DNA of 43,145 nt from contig JAADDJ010000052.1 in assembly GCA_013153965.1 (NCBI GenBank), positions 69,944 through 113,088 on the forward strand, written 5' to 3'. The position numbers and the translations under genes were made by a program. Shown here one piece after another: positions 25,946-33,833 of this stretch. The notes beneath the pieces are model-generated. The model had not been told where the DNA came from, searched no databases, and worked only from the letters and a program-made list of their open reading frames with translations. Position 1 is the first letter of the stretch; each line of letters starts with the position of its first letter. The stretch is from Thermotogae bacterium. GTDB taxonomy: Bacteria; Hydrothermota; Hydrothermia; LBFQ01.

Positions 25946-26756
25946 GCCAGTGCCACACCTTGAATCTGCGGCGCAGGAGCGGAAGCTCTCCGCCACCCAC
26001 TCCGAACACGGTGGAGCCCGAGCCGCTCATTAGGGCTCTCCAGCCGCGGCGTGCGAGCTCCTCCTTCGCCTCCCTCACGAGAGGAAAGTTGGGGAGAATC
26101 ACCTGCTCAAAGTCGTTCTCACCCTCAAACTCCCCCCTCCTTATGGCCTCCACGAGCCTTCGCACTTTCCTCTCCGCCTCGTCCGGAGGCGTAAATGTAC
26201 CCTCCCGGTCAAACGTCTCGTAGGCCCTCCTGGTGGATACGGATACGCCGGGGAACACGAGGATCCACTCCCCCGGGAGCCTGAGGTCCAGAGGCTCAAG
26301 GTCGTACCCCCGCCCCCGACCTATGGCGGCCCTCGTCGGCAGCAGGAAGAAGGGGACGTCGGCCCCCACCTTCGCCCCCACCTCTATGAGCTCGTGCAGG
26401 GGGAGGTTGAGGTTGAAGAGCCGGTTGGCGACCCGTAGGACGGCGGCGGCGTCGGATGATCCCCCTCCGAGCCCGGCACCCACCGGTATCCTTTTCCTTA
26501 TGGTTATCTTCAGGCAAAGGTTTCGTCCCACGTGATCCCCGAGGTACTTGAGGGCCTTGAAGACCGTGTTGTCGGACGTACTCTTCAACCCCTCACACCT
26601 GACGAGGGAGCTGCTCCAGGGCTCCACGAGTATCTCATCGTAGAGGGGTATCTTGTAAAAGAGGGTGATTATCCGATGGTATCCGTCATTCTCAACACCC
26701 GTTATCCAGAGGCCAAGATTGACCTTGGCGGGAGCCAGAACCCGCAGCATGCTCAT
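25935..26756 (-). CDS. ispE: 4-diphosphocytidyl-2-C-methyl-D-erythritol kinase
   Basis: 273 aa, a GHMP kinase of the MEP isoprenoid pathway, phosphorylating CDP-ME. The start APAKVNLGLWITG, the ATP-binding loop PVGAGLGGGSSDAAAV (about 88-103) and the C-terminal ALMSGSGSTVFGV are all family signatures. The chosen ATG at 26756 overlaps the preceding stop as ATGA and gives the usual N-terminus; the track start adds 22 residues from within the upstream gene. Together with ispG at 13404-14471 it shows that this organism uses the MEP pathway rather than mevalonate. Confidence 0.95.
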   Translation of the reverse strand: MSMLRVLAPAKVNLGLWITGVENDGYHRIITLFYKIPLYDEILVEPWSSSLVRCEGLKSTSDNTVFKALKYLGDHVGRNLCLKITIRKRIPVGAGLGGGSSDAAAVLRVANRLFNLNLPLHELIEVGAKVGADVPFFLLPTRAAIGRGRGYDLEPLDLRLPGEWILVFPGVSVSTRRAYETFDREGTFTPPDEAERKVRRLVEAIRRGEFEGENDFEQVILPNFPLVREAKEELARRGWRALMSGSGSTVFGVGGGELPLLRRRFKVWHWHET

Positions 26757-27409
26757 TCTCCCACCGGGAGTAGGAGGGTCAATCTGAGCAGGAAGGTGTG
26801 CGGTCTGGGCTTTGTAGGCCACACCGTAATATCGGCCTCAACGAAGGGATGGAGACCACCCCCCAGACGCAATCCCATCCAGAACTGGTTCATGGATTGG
26901 GCGTAATCAACGGGCAGGGCCGCCTTCAGGAAGGCCGTCTCCCCGACCATCCTGACGTAGGCACCCTCCAAGGATACGTGGTTGTACGCGTGCCTATCTA
27001 TGAACTTGTTGTAGAAGGCCCGCTCGTCCTTATCGGAGGCCGCGATGAAGTGCCAATCCCCACGAAAGTAGAGGGCGTTGGAGGAGTCCTTCAGCACCCT
27101 ACGGGTGAATGCCACGTTTATACCCGGATACTTGCCGGAGAAAAATCCCGTAGGGAATGAGAGGGAGAAATCCACCCGGTTTATGTCGGCGAATACGAAT
27201 CCCAGGCCCACGCTCATGTCCGAGAGGGAGAATCGCTGCCCCAGAGGGAAGACGAAGGGCGCGTAGAAGTGGAGGGATACCCCGTGGGACGATATGATCC
27301 ACTCCCCGCGGAATGAGGCGTAGGAGAAGTAGCTGCCGAGGGCATCCCCGAAGCCGGTCTCGCCGTTCCAACGGTTGTAGATTATAGGCTCTACGAGGAG
27401 GTACCACAT
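26753..27409 (-). CDS. Putative outer-membrane beta-barrel protein, unknown
   Basis: 218 aa with no Cys and a strong pattern of alternating aromatic/hydrophobic and polar residues in segments of about 10 (ALGSYFSYASF, EWIISSHGVSLHFYAPFVFP, SVGLGFVFADIN, NALYFRGDWHFIAA, FLLRLTLLLPVGE). This looks like an 8-10-stranded barrel. It begins MWYLLVEPIIYNRW with no recognisable signal peptide, so either an ultrashort leader serves or it is not exported. It starts 1 nt after the stop of the vWA gene and overlaps ispE as ATGA. The pairing with a vWA protein could mean a shared surface function, but that is a guess. Confidence 0.65.
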   Translation of the reverse strand: MWYLLVEPIIYNRWNGETGFGDALGSYFSYASFRGEWIISSHGVSLHFYAPFVFPLGQRFSLSDMSVGLGFVFADINRVDFSLSFPTGFFSGKYPGINVAFTRRVLKDSSNALYFRGDWHFIAASDKDERAFYNKFIDRHAYNHVSLEGAYVRMVGETAFLKAALPVDYAQSMNQFWMGLRLGGGLHPFVEADITVWPTKPRPHTFLLRLTLLLPVGE

Positions 27410-27410
27410 A

Positions 27411-29411
27411 TCACCGGTTGTTCAGGTACCACGCGGCGACCCCTCCACCCACGACCAACGCTCCGACTCCTCCCAAGGTGAGCCACACCTGCCTCCACGA
27501 GCCCACCTTGAAGGGGTAGATTATCTCTATGGGGTGGTAGGTGGGTCGCTGAACGCCCCTCATCCTGACGCGGTACGTTCCGGCCACGGCATCCTTGGGT
27601 ATGTGCCAGACCACATCCAACGTCCTCTTGCCGGGAGTGCCCGATACCATGGGATCTATACTCACCGACGGAACCGTGTCGGCCCTCGGCTTGGCGGAGG
27701 CGGGTATTCCCCTGTCCTTCAGGGAGTCGGAATACTCGGAGCCCACGCTCGTGAAGACCAGCGTGAAGGTCGTATCGCAGTGATTCGTTAAAACGAGCCG
27801 GTGGGTGTAGGTACGACCCGGCATCTCCCCGAAGAAGAGGAAGCCGGGTACCTTACTCTTGGTGAAGGCTATGCAGAGGGAGAAGGAGTCCTTGGCGCTG
27901 ACGTTGGGGAACGTGCGCAGCCTGTTGGAATCTTTGACGACCACCCTACCCCTCGCCTCAACCGTGTAGGTCCCTCCGTAGAAGGTCTGGGGGAAGGTGG
28001 CCCTCCAGTATCCGAACTTGTCCCGCTTCAACTCCGGCGTATATACCTGCCCCTTCGGATCCCTTATCGTCAGGGTGTATTGCTCGCTCTTTATGGGCTT
28101 GGAGCGGTTCCTTATGCCCACTACGATCTCCATCGGAGTTCCTATGAGGAACTGCCCCTTGAAGCTGATGTCCAGTATGGGGATATAGACGACCTTGACC
28201 TTCTTCTTAACCCGTATCTCGGCGTCGGTCGGAAGGTGATTGACCACTACCGTGAAGGTGTATTCCCCCTCCGCGAGGCGGGGGAGCATCCTGCCGAACA
28301 CCCCATCGTTGGGGGCTCCGTCGTTATGCTTTCCATCGTCGTAGAGGTCGTACGCCACCTGCCGGCCTTGGGCATCCTCCACATAGACCTTGGCGGAGAA
28401 GTGCTTCCAGTTGGGCTCCTTGGGGGTTATCGGCTCCAGCTGCAGGAGGACGGGGACGGGCTCGGTGGAGGGAGTTTCGGATGCGGGCTTGATTATGCGG
28501 GGAACGGCCATGGATAGGAGTATGGTGGCCCCCTTACTTATCTCAAACTTCCAAGTTCCGGGTTTGGGATTCTTTATCTTCACGATCACGAATCCCCTGC
28601 CGCTCCTCCTCTCACCCTTGACCTCCCTACCGTCGGGGTCGTAAATGCGCAGGTCCTTCTTGGTCTTGGGATTGAAGGCTATGACCATGCTGAATTCGGC
28701 CACCCCCTCCTCCATGGGGAACTCCACTATGGAATTGTGATTGACATCAACCCGGAAGCGGGACTGGCCCGCCCTTATTATGTCCAAGAAGGTCTTGGAT
28801 ATCTGCTTGAGGTCGGATACCGTCCTGTGCTCGCCTCCGCTTATAGCCGAGATGGCCCTCAACTCCTCCACGGGCTCCTGCGTCGTGAATGTGTATATCT
28901 TCCATCCGTTCTTCTTGAAGATGGCGGAGAGTTTAACCAACGAATCCAGATAATCCTGCAGGCTCTCCCCGGGGGGTATGTCCTCCTGCTTTATCTGACC
29001 GTCGGTGAGGACGATGACGTACGCCTCCCTCTCAAACGCCCTCTGATTCAGGAAGGACGCCGCCAGCTTCAGAGCCTCCCTGATGTCGGAGTACCTCTCC
29101 GGCTTCACGTTCTTCAGGGAGTCCTCAAGGATGCTTCGCAGGCCGTGGGGATCCAAGTCCCTTATGACGAAGCGGGCCTTCTCGCCGTAGAAGATGACGG
29201 AGACCTTGACGTTCGCGTTTAGGACGGAGGCTATGTCCATGACCATCTTGGCACCCTGCTGGGCGAGCCCCGATGGATCCAGCTTGACCATGCTGCCGGA
29301 CACGTCTATCAGGAGTACGACCTCCGTGGGAGGTCCCTTAACCTCCCCCACGTCTATCCTCAGCTTTTGCTTTTCAAGGTTAATCTGGGTTGCCAAAAGC
29401 CAAAGTACCAT
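27411..29411 (-). CDS. von Willebrand factor A-domain protein with C-terminal membrane anchor
   Basis: 666 aa. After MVLWLLATQ and a short polar stretch comes a vWA domain (about 28-215). Its MIDAS motif is VVLLIDVSGSM, with further elements in RYSDIREALKLAASFL and AYVIVLTDGQI. Then come several beta-sandwich segments (about 225-560), including FDGVFGRM-like and DPKGQVYTPE Ig-type stretches. One Cys pair is present (LCIAF and LTNHCDTTF). The end is a single transmembrane helix (VWLTLGGVGALVVGGGVAAWYL) and a short tail NNR. It is predicted to be extracytoplasmic and membrane-tethered, with a metal-dependent protein-binding site. The start overlaps the preceding small gene by 32 nt. No MoxR-type AAA partner is nearby, so it is not a typical MoxR-vWA pair. 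Confidence 0.88.
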   Translation of the reverse strand: MVLWLLATQINLEKQKLRIDVGEVKGPPTEVVLLIDVSGSMVKLDPSGLAQQGAKMVMDIASVLNANVKVSVIFYGEKARFVIRDLDPHGLRSILEDSLKNVKPERYSDIREALKLAASFLNQRAFEREAYVIVLTDGQIKQEDIPPGESLQDYLDSLVKLSAIFKKNGWKIYTFTTQEPVEELRAISAISGGEHRTVSDLKQISKTFLDIIRAGQSRFRVDVNHNSIVEFPMEEGVAEFSMVIAFNPKTKKDLRIYDPDGREVKGERRSGRGFVIVKIKNPKPGTWKFEISKGATILLSMAVPRIIKPASETPSTEPVPVLLQLEPITPKEPNWKHFSAKVYVEDAQGRQVAYDLYDDGKHNDGAPNDGVFGRMLPRLAEGEYTFTVVVNHLPTDAEIRVKKKVKVVYIPILDISFKGQFLIGTPMEIVVGIRNRSKPIKSEQYTLTIRDPKGQVYTPELKRDKFGYWRATFPQTFYGGTYTVEARGRVVVKDSNRLRTFPNVSAKDSFSLCIAFTKSKVPGFLFFGEMPGRTYTHRLVLTNHCDTTFTLVFTSVGSEYSDSLKDRGIPASAKPRADTVPSVSIDPMVSGTPGKRTLDVVWHIPKDAVAGTYRVRMRGVQRPTYHPIEIIYPFKVGSWRQVWLTLGGVGALVVGGGVAAWYLNNR

Positions 29412-29658
29412 CTTCCAATTCCTCCAGTTTGCTTATGAGATACTCCACGCTCTCCCTGCTCTGCAGAACCTCCAGAAGGCGATCGTACAGGTCCCCCGGT
29501 ATCAGGACGTCCATTATGGGCCTGCCGAACACCCCCAAGTTCAGGAGCAGGTTGGAGAAGGGTTTCAGCCCTTCCAAAACGAATATGGCCACGCTTCCCA
29601 AGCCCATCCTGTGAAGTTTAAGGGCGAATTTGTCCAAGTCGTGCTGGGATCCTTTCAT
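29380..29658 (-). CDS. Small conserved-looking protein, unknown function
   Basis: 92 aa. Residues 1-60 hold an amphipathic to hydrophobic region (GLGSVAIFVLEGLKPFSNLL, VFGRPIMDVLIPG). A charged helix follows (YDRLLEVLQSRESVEYLISKLEELED). The combination of a hydrophobic LExxKP segment and a final helix with SRESVEYLI recalls small uncharacterised bacterial proteins with a membrane-dipping N-terminal half, but I cannot name a family with certainty. It has its own leaderless-type promoter (TAGATT 8 nt before the ATG) within the panC 3' end. It overlaps the vWA gene by 32 nt and is probably co-expressed with it. Confidence 0.7.
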   Translation of the reverse strand: MKGSQHDLDKFALKLHRMGLGSVAIFVLEGLKPFSNLLLNLGVFGRPIMDVLIPGDLYDRLLEVLQSRESVEYLISKLEELEDGTLAFGNPD

Positions 29659-29664
29659 TTTTTC

Positions 29665-30546
29665 TCAATCTATCCTCTCGTTCCATACGAGCCTGTCCTC
29701 GGGTAGAAGAATGAAGTTGTCTATGAGGCGGGCTTCGGGGAACTTGACGGCCAGGGCCAGAAGGATCTTGCCCTCTATCTCGGAGACGGGCTGCAGGTCG
29801 GGTATGCTCGCTATCTCAACGTAGTCTATCTCCCCGAGGGGGGCCTCCCTCTTGAGGAAGCGGCGCATCTCATCCTTCACCTTCCAAGGGTCCCGCTCTC
29901 CGGAGAAGATCATCTCCTTGCCGAGCTTCAGGGCCCTGTATAGGGCCGTGGCCTGTCTGCGACTCTCCGGAGAGAGGAGGCGGTTGCGGGAGGACATGGC
30001 GAGGCCGTCGGGCTCCCTCACGGTCTCGTGGGGCACCATCTCAACGTCCAGATTCAGGTCCTCCACCATGCGCTTGACGATGTAGTACTGCTGGGCATCC
30101 TTGAGGCCGAATACGGCGAAGTGGGGTTTGGTGATGTTGAAGAGCTTCAGAACCACGGTGGTAACCCCGCGGAAGTGTCCGGGACGATGCGCCCCCTCCA
30201 TGTACCTGTCCAGATTCTGGACCTCCACGAAGGTTGAGAACCCCGGAGGGTACATCTGCTCGGCCGTCGGTGCGAAGAGTATCTGCACGCCCTCCATCTC
30301 CAACTTATACACATCCTCATTGAAGGTGCGTGGGTATTTGGCCAGGTCCTCGGGGTCGTTGAACTGGATGGGATTTACGAAGATGCTGACGATGACGACG
30401 TCGGCCTCCCTCCGGGCCTTCCTTATGAGGCGCAGGTGCCCCTCGTGGAGGGCGCCCATCGTGGGGACGAACCCCAAGAGCTTACCCTCCCGCCTCAGCT
30501 GCTCCGAGAGCAGTTGCATCTTCTTGGGCTCGGCGATGATCTGCAT
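29665..30546 (-). CDS. panC: Pantothenate synthetase
   Basis: 293 aa. PanC joins pantoate and beta-alanine with ATP in coenzyme A synthesis. The ATP-binding signatures are PTMGALHEGHLRLI (about 29-42) and the KMSKS-like AMSSRNRLLS (about 181-190). QFNDPEDLAKYPRT is a pantoate-site block. The length is normal. It begins 1 nt after the archease stop. panB and panD are not in the window. The pairing with archease is probably operon packing rather than function. Confidence 0.96.
   Translation of the reverse strand: MQIIAEPKKMQLLSEQLRREGKLLGFVPTMGALHEGHLRLIRKARREADVVIVSIFVNPIQFNDPEDLAKYPRTFNEDVYKLEMEGVQILFAPTAEQMYPPGFSTFVEVQNLDRYMEGAHRPGHFRGVTTVVLKLFNITKPHFAVFGLKDAQQYYIVKRMVEDLNLDVEMVPHETVREPDGLAMSSRNRLLSPESRRQATALYRALKLGKEMIFSGERDPWKVKDEMRRFLKREAPLGEIDYVEIASIPDLQPVSEIEGKILLALAVKFPEARLIDNFILLPEDRLVWNERID
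29667..29672 (-). promoter_or_regulatory. Internal -10 box for the small gene and vWA gene
   Basis: TAGATT on the minus strand inside the last codons of panC, 8 nt before the ATG at 29658. The spacer GAGAAAAA is A-rich rather than pyrimidine-rich and includes no SD. Confidence 0.5.
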
Positions 30547-30547
30547 G

Positions 30548-30973
30548 TCAGACGTCTATCACCACCGACGCTCTCCAGATACCTCGCTCGCGCTCCACGT
30601 GGAGCTTGTGGCGCGTCACGGCCTTCAGATGGCGCTTCACCTTGTGCTTCTCGGGATCAAAGGGCTCCCCTCCCATCTTCGCCTCCATGACGAACTTGTC
30701 CCCCTCAAAGTCTATATTGACCTCAAACTGGCGATACACCATCTTATTGACCTCAAACTCCGTCAGGAGGAAGGAGAGCCACTTGTGGAGAAGTTCCTCC
30801 AGATCCTCGGCCTCAAACGTGGCCTTCTTCTCCTGATGGATCTTTATGCCGTAAAGGGTTCCCAAGAGCTCACGGAAGAAGGCCCGCGCGCTCTCAACGA
30901 AGAGTTTGTTGAGGTCCATGCTGCTGACCTCAAAGCCTATTTCCGCCGTATGAGAAAGCGGCTTGTATGCCAT
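30548..30973 (-). CDS. Archease, RtcB RNA-ligase activation factor family
   Basis: 141 aa. Archease proteins help the RNA ligase RtcB to turn over and broaden its NTP use. Family features are the start YKPLSHTAEIGFEV with the metal-binding His/Asp-like segment, a central LLHKWLSFLLTEFEV, and the end AVTRHKLHVERERGIWRASVVIDV. The start is moved to the ATG at 30973 because AGGAGG lies 8 nt upstream; the track's GTG is two codons earlier. No rtcB lies in this window. Archease is common in archaea and patchy in bacteria, consistent with a thermophile-like gene mix. Confidence 0.92.
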   Translation of the reverse strand: MAYKPLSHTAEIGFEVSSMDLNKLFVESARAFFRELLGTLYGIKIHQEKKATFEAEDLEELLHKWLSFLLTEFEVNKMVYRQFEVNIDFEGDKFVMEAKMGGEPFDPEKHKVKRHLKAVTRHKLHVERERGIWRASVVIDV

Positions 30974-30988
30974 TCCCACTACCTCCTT

Positions 30989-32650
30989 TTATTTTTTCTC
31001 CTTCGGCTTCTCTTTCCCCTCGCCCTCCTCGGCGAGTTTGAAGGCTACGCAATCGCACTCAATTATGGGCGTGAAAGTGCTCTGGGCCGTTATCTGAAGG
31101 TTCTCCTTGCCGCATCCGGAGTTGGTGAAGGTGTAGGTCAGAACGGCCTGCGCGGAGAAGGGCTTGAACGAGAGGACCGCCTGCTTCTTCCCCTCGTACG
31201 TCAGGGGATCGTTGGTATAAACCGGCACATCCTTGAACTTGACCCTATCGCCACCCACGACGCGGATACCCAGAAGGTCAAATATGGTGTTCTCGTTCCC
31301 TATGCTGCTCTGCATCAGACCGCCGTTTATGTAGTAGCGCATATCAACGTTGGGAACGTTCTCCGGACCGTACAGAACTACGAACACCGTATCTATGGAC
31401 GGGTCCTTCAGGGTCCAAGGGTCAAGCACTCCGCAGTCGGAGTACTTAACGGAGAGGACCTTCCCCTTGTCGCCGGTCTTTCCGGGCTCCTTGCCGGAGA
31501 GGAAGTTGTCGCTAAAGAAGAGGACGTCCCCGCTGTTTATGCCGAAGGTCTGGGCGTACTGAGTGGAGTAATCGGCGTACCTCTTGCACGTGAATTTGTG
31601 GTGGAGGGTATAGACGACCTCAAACTTCAGGTTGGTATTCTGGGACTTGGCATTCACGAGGGTTCTAACCTTCCAAGCGTAGGGGGCCTTGACGACGAAG
31701 TTGTCCCTACCGTTGACGGTCGTATTCACGCCCGTGATTATCTTGGGGTCTCTGGGGCAGGCGGGCTTGAACTCAAGGGCCACGTTTATCGGGTTCTGTC
31801 TGTTGAAGGCCTTGCAGGGAGGAGGCTGGTAGAGAATTACGGGATTCTCGCCCCGGACGATGTGCCATCCGTTCCCCACGGCCTCGCCCGTCGTTATCTT
31901 ACCCGGGGTTCCGGGCTTTAGCCTCACGGCCACGCCGAAGCGTTTGCCGAGGATACGCTTCAGGGACTTACCCTCGTAGTTGAAGGCGTCGCTGACCCTT
32001 ATGGCCACGTACTTATCCTGCGATATGTCGGCCTCTGGTTTCACGTTGACCGACAGGGAGGTCATGGTCTCCTTCAATGCTATGCGCTTGAGGACGTTCC
32101 CGAGCGAATCGGCGAGGCGGTTGGTGGTCAAAATTATGGCCTGCAGGACATCCCTAACGCTGTTGGAGGGTATCCTGACCCCATAAACGTCATAGACGTA
32201 CTCGCTCTCCAAGTTGATCAACCATATCTTCCCCACTATACCGTAAGAATCCTCCCCGATGAGAATATCCACCAGATAGGGAGTTTTGTTGGCCACGGTA
32301 TCATCCCTGTGGAGGGCGGCGTTCTTATCGTTGTTGAGGAGTTTGGAGAAGGTCCCGAACGGGGTCTCGGAGTAGGAGACTCCGACCACCTCCACGGAGT
32401 TGCCGGAGTTCTTGAGTATGCGCTCCTTGGCCTTCTTGGCGATGACGGCGAGATAAGTGCGCAGATTCCCACGGAAATTCTGGGTGTATTTGCCCGCAGG
32501 ATTGACCGCTATCCGCGCCTTAATGTATATCTTGGGGGTGGAGCAAACGCTGTAGGGAAGTTTCCTCGCGGACGTACGTGAGCTCTTGGCCATAAGCGGG
32601 GTGAAATTAAAAGCCAACACAGCCACAGTTAAAAACCCCATTTTTTTCAT
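30989..32650 (-). CDS. Exported Cys-containing protein of unknown function
   Basis: 553 aa. A conventional signal peptide (MKKMGFLTVAVLAFNFTPLMA) is followed by a region at about 60-215 whose order (a serine/lysine helix, a DILIGEDSYGIVGKIWLIN strand pair, a long helix TTNRLADSLGNVLKRIAL) resembles CsgG/TolB-N/FlgT-type periplasmic domains. The rest is beta-rich with scattered Cys (PPPCKAF, KPACPRD, KFTCKRY, SDCGVLD, SGCGKE, ECDCVAF). It ends in a Lys/Glu tail. Even-numbered Cys could be disulfides. No family is recognised. It has TATAAT 8 nt before the ATG and heads the operon running down through panC to apgM. Confidence 0.75.
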   Translation of the reverse strand: MKKMGFLTVAVLAFNFTPLMAKSSRTSARKLPYSVCSTPKIYIKARIAVNPAGKYTQNFRGNLRTYLAVIAKKAKERILKNSGNSVEVVGVSYSETPFGTFSKLLNNDKNAALHRDDTVANKTPYLVDILIGEDSYGIVGKIWLINLESEYVYDVYGVRIPSNSVRDVLQAIILTTNRLADSLGNVLKRIALKETMTSLSVNVKPEADISQDKYVAIRVSDAFNYEGKSLKRILGKRFGVAVRLKPGTPGKITTGEAVGNGWHIVRGENPVILYQPPPCKAFNRQNPINVALEFKPACPRDPKIITGVNTTVNGRDNFVVKAPYAWKVRTLVNAKSQNTNLKFEVVYTLHHKFTCKRYADYSTQYAQTFGINSGDVLFFSDNFLSGKEPGKTGDKGKVLSVKYSDCGVLDPWTLKDPSIDTVFVVLYGPENVPNVDMRYYINGGLMQSSIGNENTIFDLLGIRVVGGDRVKFKDVPVYTNDPLTYEGKKQAVLSFKPFSAQAVLTYTFTNSGCGKENLQITAQSTFTPIIECDCVAFKLAEEGEGKEKPKEKK

Positions 32651-32652
32651 AG

Positions 32653-33333
32653 GTGGAGATTATAAACCCGAAGCGTAGGGCGTTCGCCCGTATAAAGACT
32701 TCCTTGCGGCACGTGATAGTTTGGATAATCTCAAGCGGGATAGTGGGCGCGGCCTTCCACGCGCTGGGATGGATGACGCTCTCCGCCTCGCTCGTCGTGT
32801 CCCTCTTCGGTGCGATGATCCTGCTCCGCCTGGGCCCCTTATGGGCCATACCGCCGCTGGCCTTCGTGGCTGCGGGCTCCCTGCTATCGGAGAATACACC
32901 GAGGGACGCGTTTCAGGTCCTCGCCAACGGGTTGGTGGCCGTGGGATTCGCCCTCATAGGCGACGTGGGGGGCTACATGACGGCCCTATCCGTGGCCTTC
33001 GGCGACACCGTGGCCACCGAAGTTGGCACCCGATTCTCCAAGACGGCCCGGCCGATAACGGACCTGCGCAAGGTGGTCCCGGCCGGAACCTCGGGGGGCG
33101 TGAGCGTGGTGGGTACGTCGGCCGGGATCGCCACCATCCTCGCCCTCTCCCTGTACGCTCGCCTCTTCGGGGAGCCGCTCGCTCCCATTCTGATAGGCTC
33201 AACCGTGGGTTTCATCGCCGACAGCCTCATCGGGGCCGCATGCGAGGGCAGATGGAAAATCTTCAACAACGACCTGACGAACTTCCTCGCGACGCTCATC
33301 GGCGGGACGGTGTATCTGCTTCTTAGGGTTTAG
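32653..33333 (+). CDS. DUF92 (TIGR00297) integral membrane protein
   Basis: 226 aa from the GTG at 32653, with about six hydrophobic segments. The DUF92 signatures are present: SVAFGDTVATEVGTRFSK, a conserved Gly/Thr block VVPAGTSGGVSVVGTSAG, and GFIADSLIGAACEG followed by NNDLTNFLATLIGG. The plant member VTE6 is a phytyl-phosphate kinase, so a prenyl/phytyl phosphate role is possible, but bacterial members are uncharacterised. The start is uncertain: no SD precedes the GTG, and a TTG at 32704 has TATAAA 7 nt upstream. The 3' end overlaps the convergent FKBP gene by 4 nt. Confidence 0.87.
   Translation: MEIINPKRRAFARIKTSLRHVIVWIISSGIVGAAFHALGWMTLSASLVVSLFGAMILLRLGPLWAIPPLAFVAAGSLLSENTPRDAFQVLANGLVAVGFALIGDVGGYMTALSVAFGDTVATEVGTRFSKTARPITDLRKVVPAGTSGGVSVVGTSAGIATILALSLYARLFGEPLAPILIGSTVGFIADSLIGAACEGRWKIFNNDLTNFLATLIGGTVYLLLRV
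32659..32664 (-). promoter_or_regulatory. -10 box of the 30989-32650 operon
   Basis: TATAAT on the minus strand, then CTCCACCT and the ATG at 32650 (8 nt, no SD). It lies inside the 5' end of the divergent DUF92 ORF if that ORF really starts at 32653. Confidence 0.65.
32691..32696 (+). promoter_or_regulatory. Possible -10 box for a downstream DUF92 start
   Basis: TATAAA 7 nt before an in-frame TTG at 32704. If used, it would make a leaderless DUF92 transcript and avoid overlap with the divergent promoter. Tentative. Confidence 0.35.
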
Positions 33334-33833
33334 CAGGTCCTACATCCACCCGTATCCGTCTTACGGCACCCCTTGTCGTCGCACACGTATCCCGGCGGCG
33401 GCCTCAAGCCCACGTCCTTAACTTTGAGGACGTACCTGACGGTCTCCCCCGCCAGCGGGTGGTTGAAATCCACGAGGACGGTGTCGTCCCGCACCTCAAG
33501 GATGGTCATGGCCATAACCTCACCGCTCATCTCATCCCTCATGTATAGGACCTTCCCGGGAACCAGAGGCATGCCCTTGAAGTCGGCTCTGGGCATCTCC
33601 CTGACCAACTCCTCCTTGAACTCCCCGAAACCCTCCTCCGGTGTCAGGACCACCTCCACACTCTCCCCCACCCTCTTCCCCTCAAGGGCCTCCTCCAGCT
33701 TGGGATGGATGTGGCCAAAGCCGTGTCTATATACGAACTCACCCCTATCCACCAGGGTGCCGTCCTTAAGGTACAGAGCGTACTCCACCGTCGCGTAGCG
33801 GGTGGGATAGACCACGTTAAGCGGGGGCGCCAT
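33330..33833 (-). CDS. FKBP-type peptidyl-prolyl isomerase, SlyD-like
   Basis: 167 aa. SlyD-type FKBPs combine prolyl isomerisation with an insert-in-flap chaperone domain. The order here is the FKBP strand VEYALYLKDGTLVDRG, then FGHIHPKLEEALEGKRVGE, an IF domain (about 75-130), and the signature VLVDFNHPLAGETVRYVL. The C-terminal tail contains four Cys and a CDDKGC motif ending CRTC, like the metal-binding tails of SlyD. The start overlaps the end of lon by 17 nt; a GTG a few codons in is an alternative. It is encoded after hsp20 and lon, so it belongs to a proteostasis operon. Confidence 0.93.
   Translation of the reverse strand: MAPPLNVVYPTRYATVEYALYLKDGTLVDRGEFVYRHGFGHIHPKLEEALEGKRVGESVEVVLTPEEGFGEFKEELVREMPRADFKGMPLVPGKVLYMRDEMSGEVMAMTILEVRDDTVLVDFNHPLAGETVRYVLKVKDVGLRPPPGYVCDDKGCRKTDTGGCRTC

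Noticed and set aside
30101-31921. 606-aa plus-strand ORF opposite panC, archease and the 30989 gene
   Set aside because: It is antisense to three well-supported genes, has no recognisable domain and starts in the middle of panC. Long shadow frames arise easily because TTA, CTA and TCA codons are rare in these G+C-rich genes.
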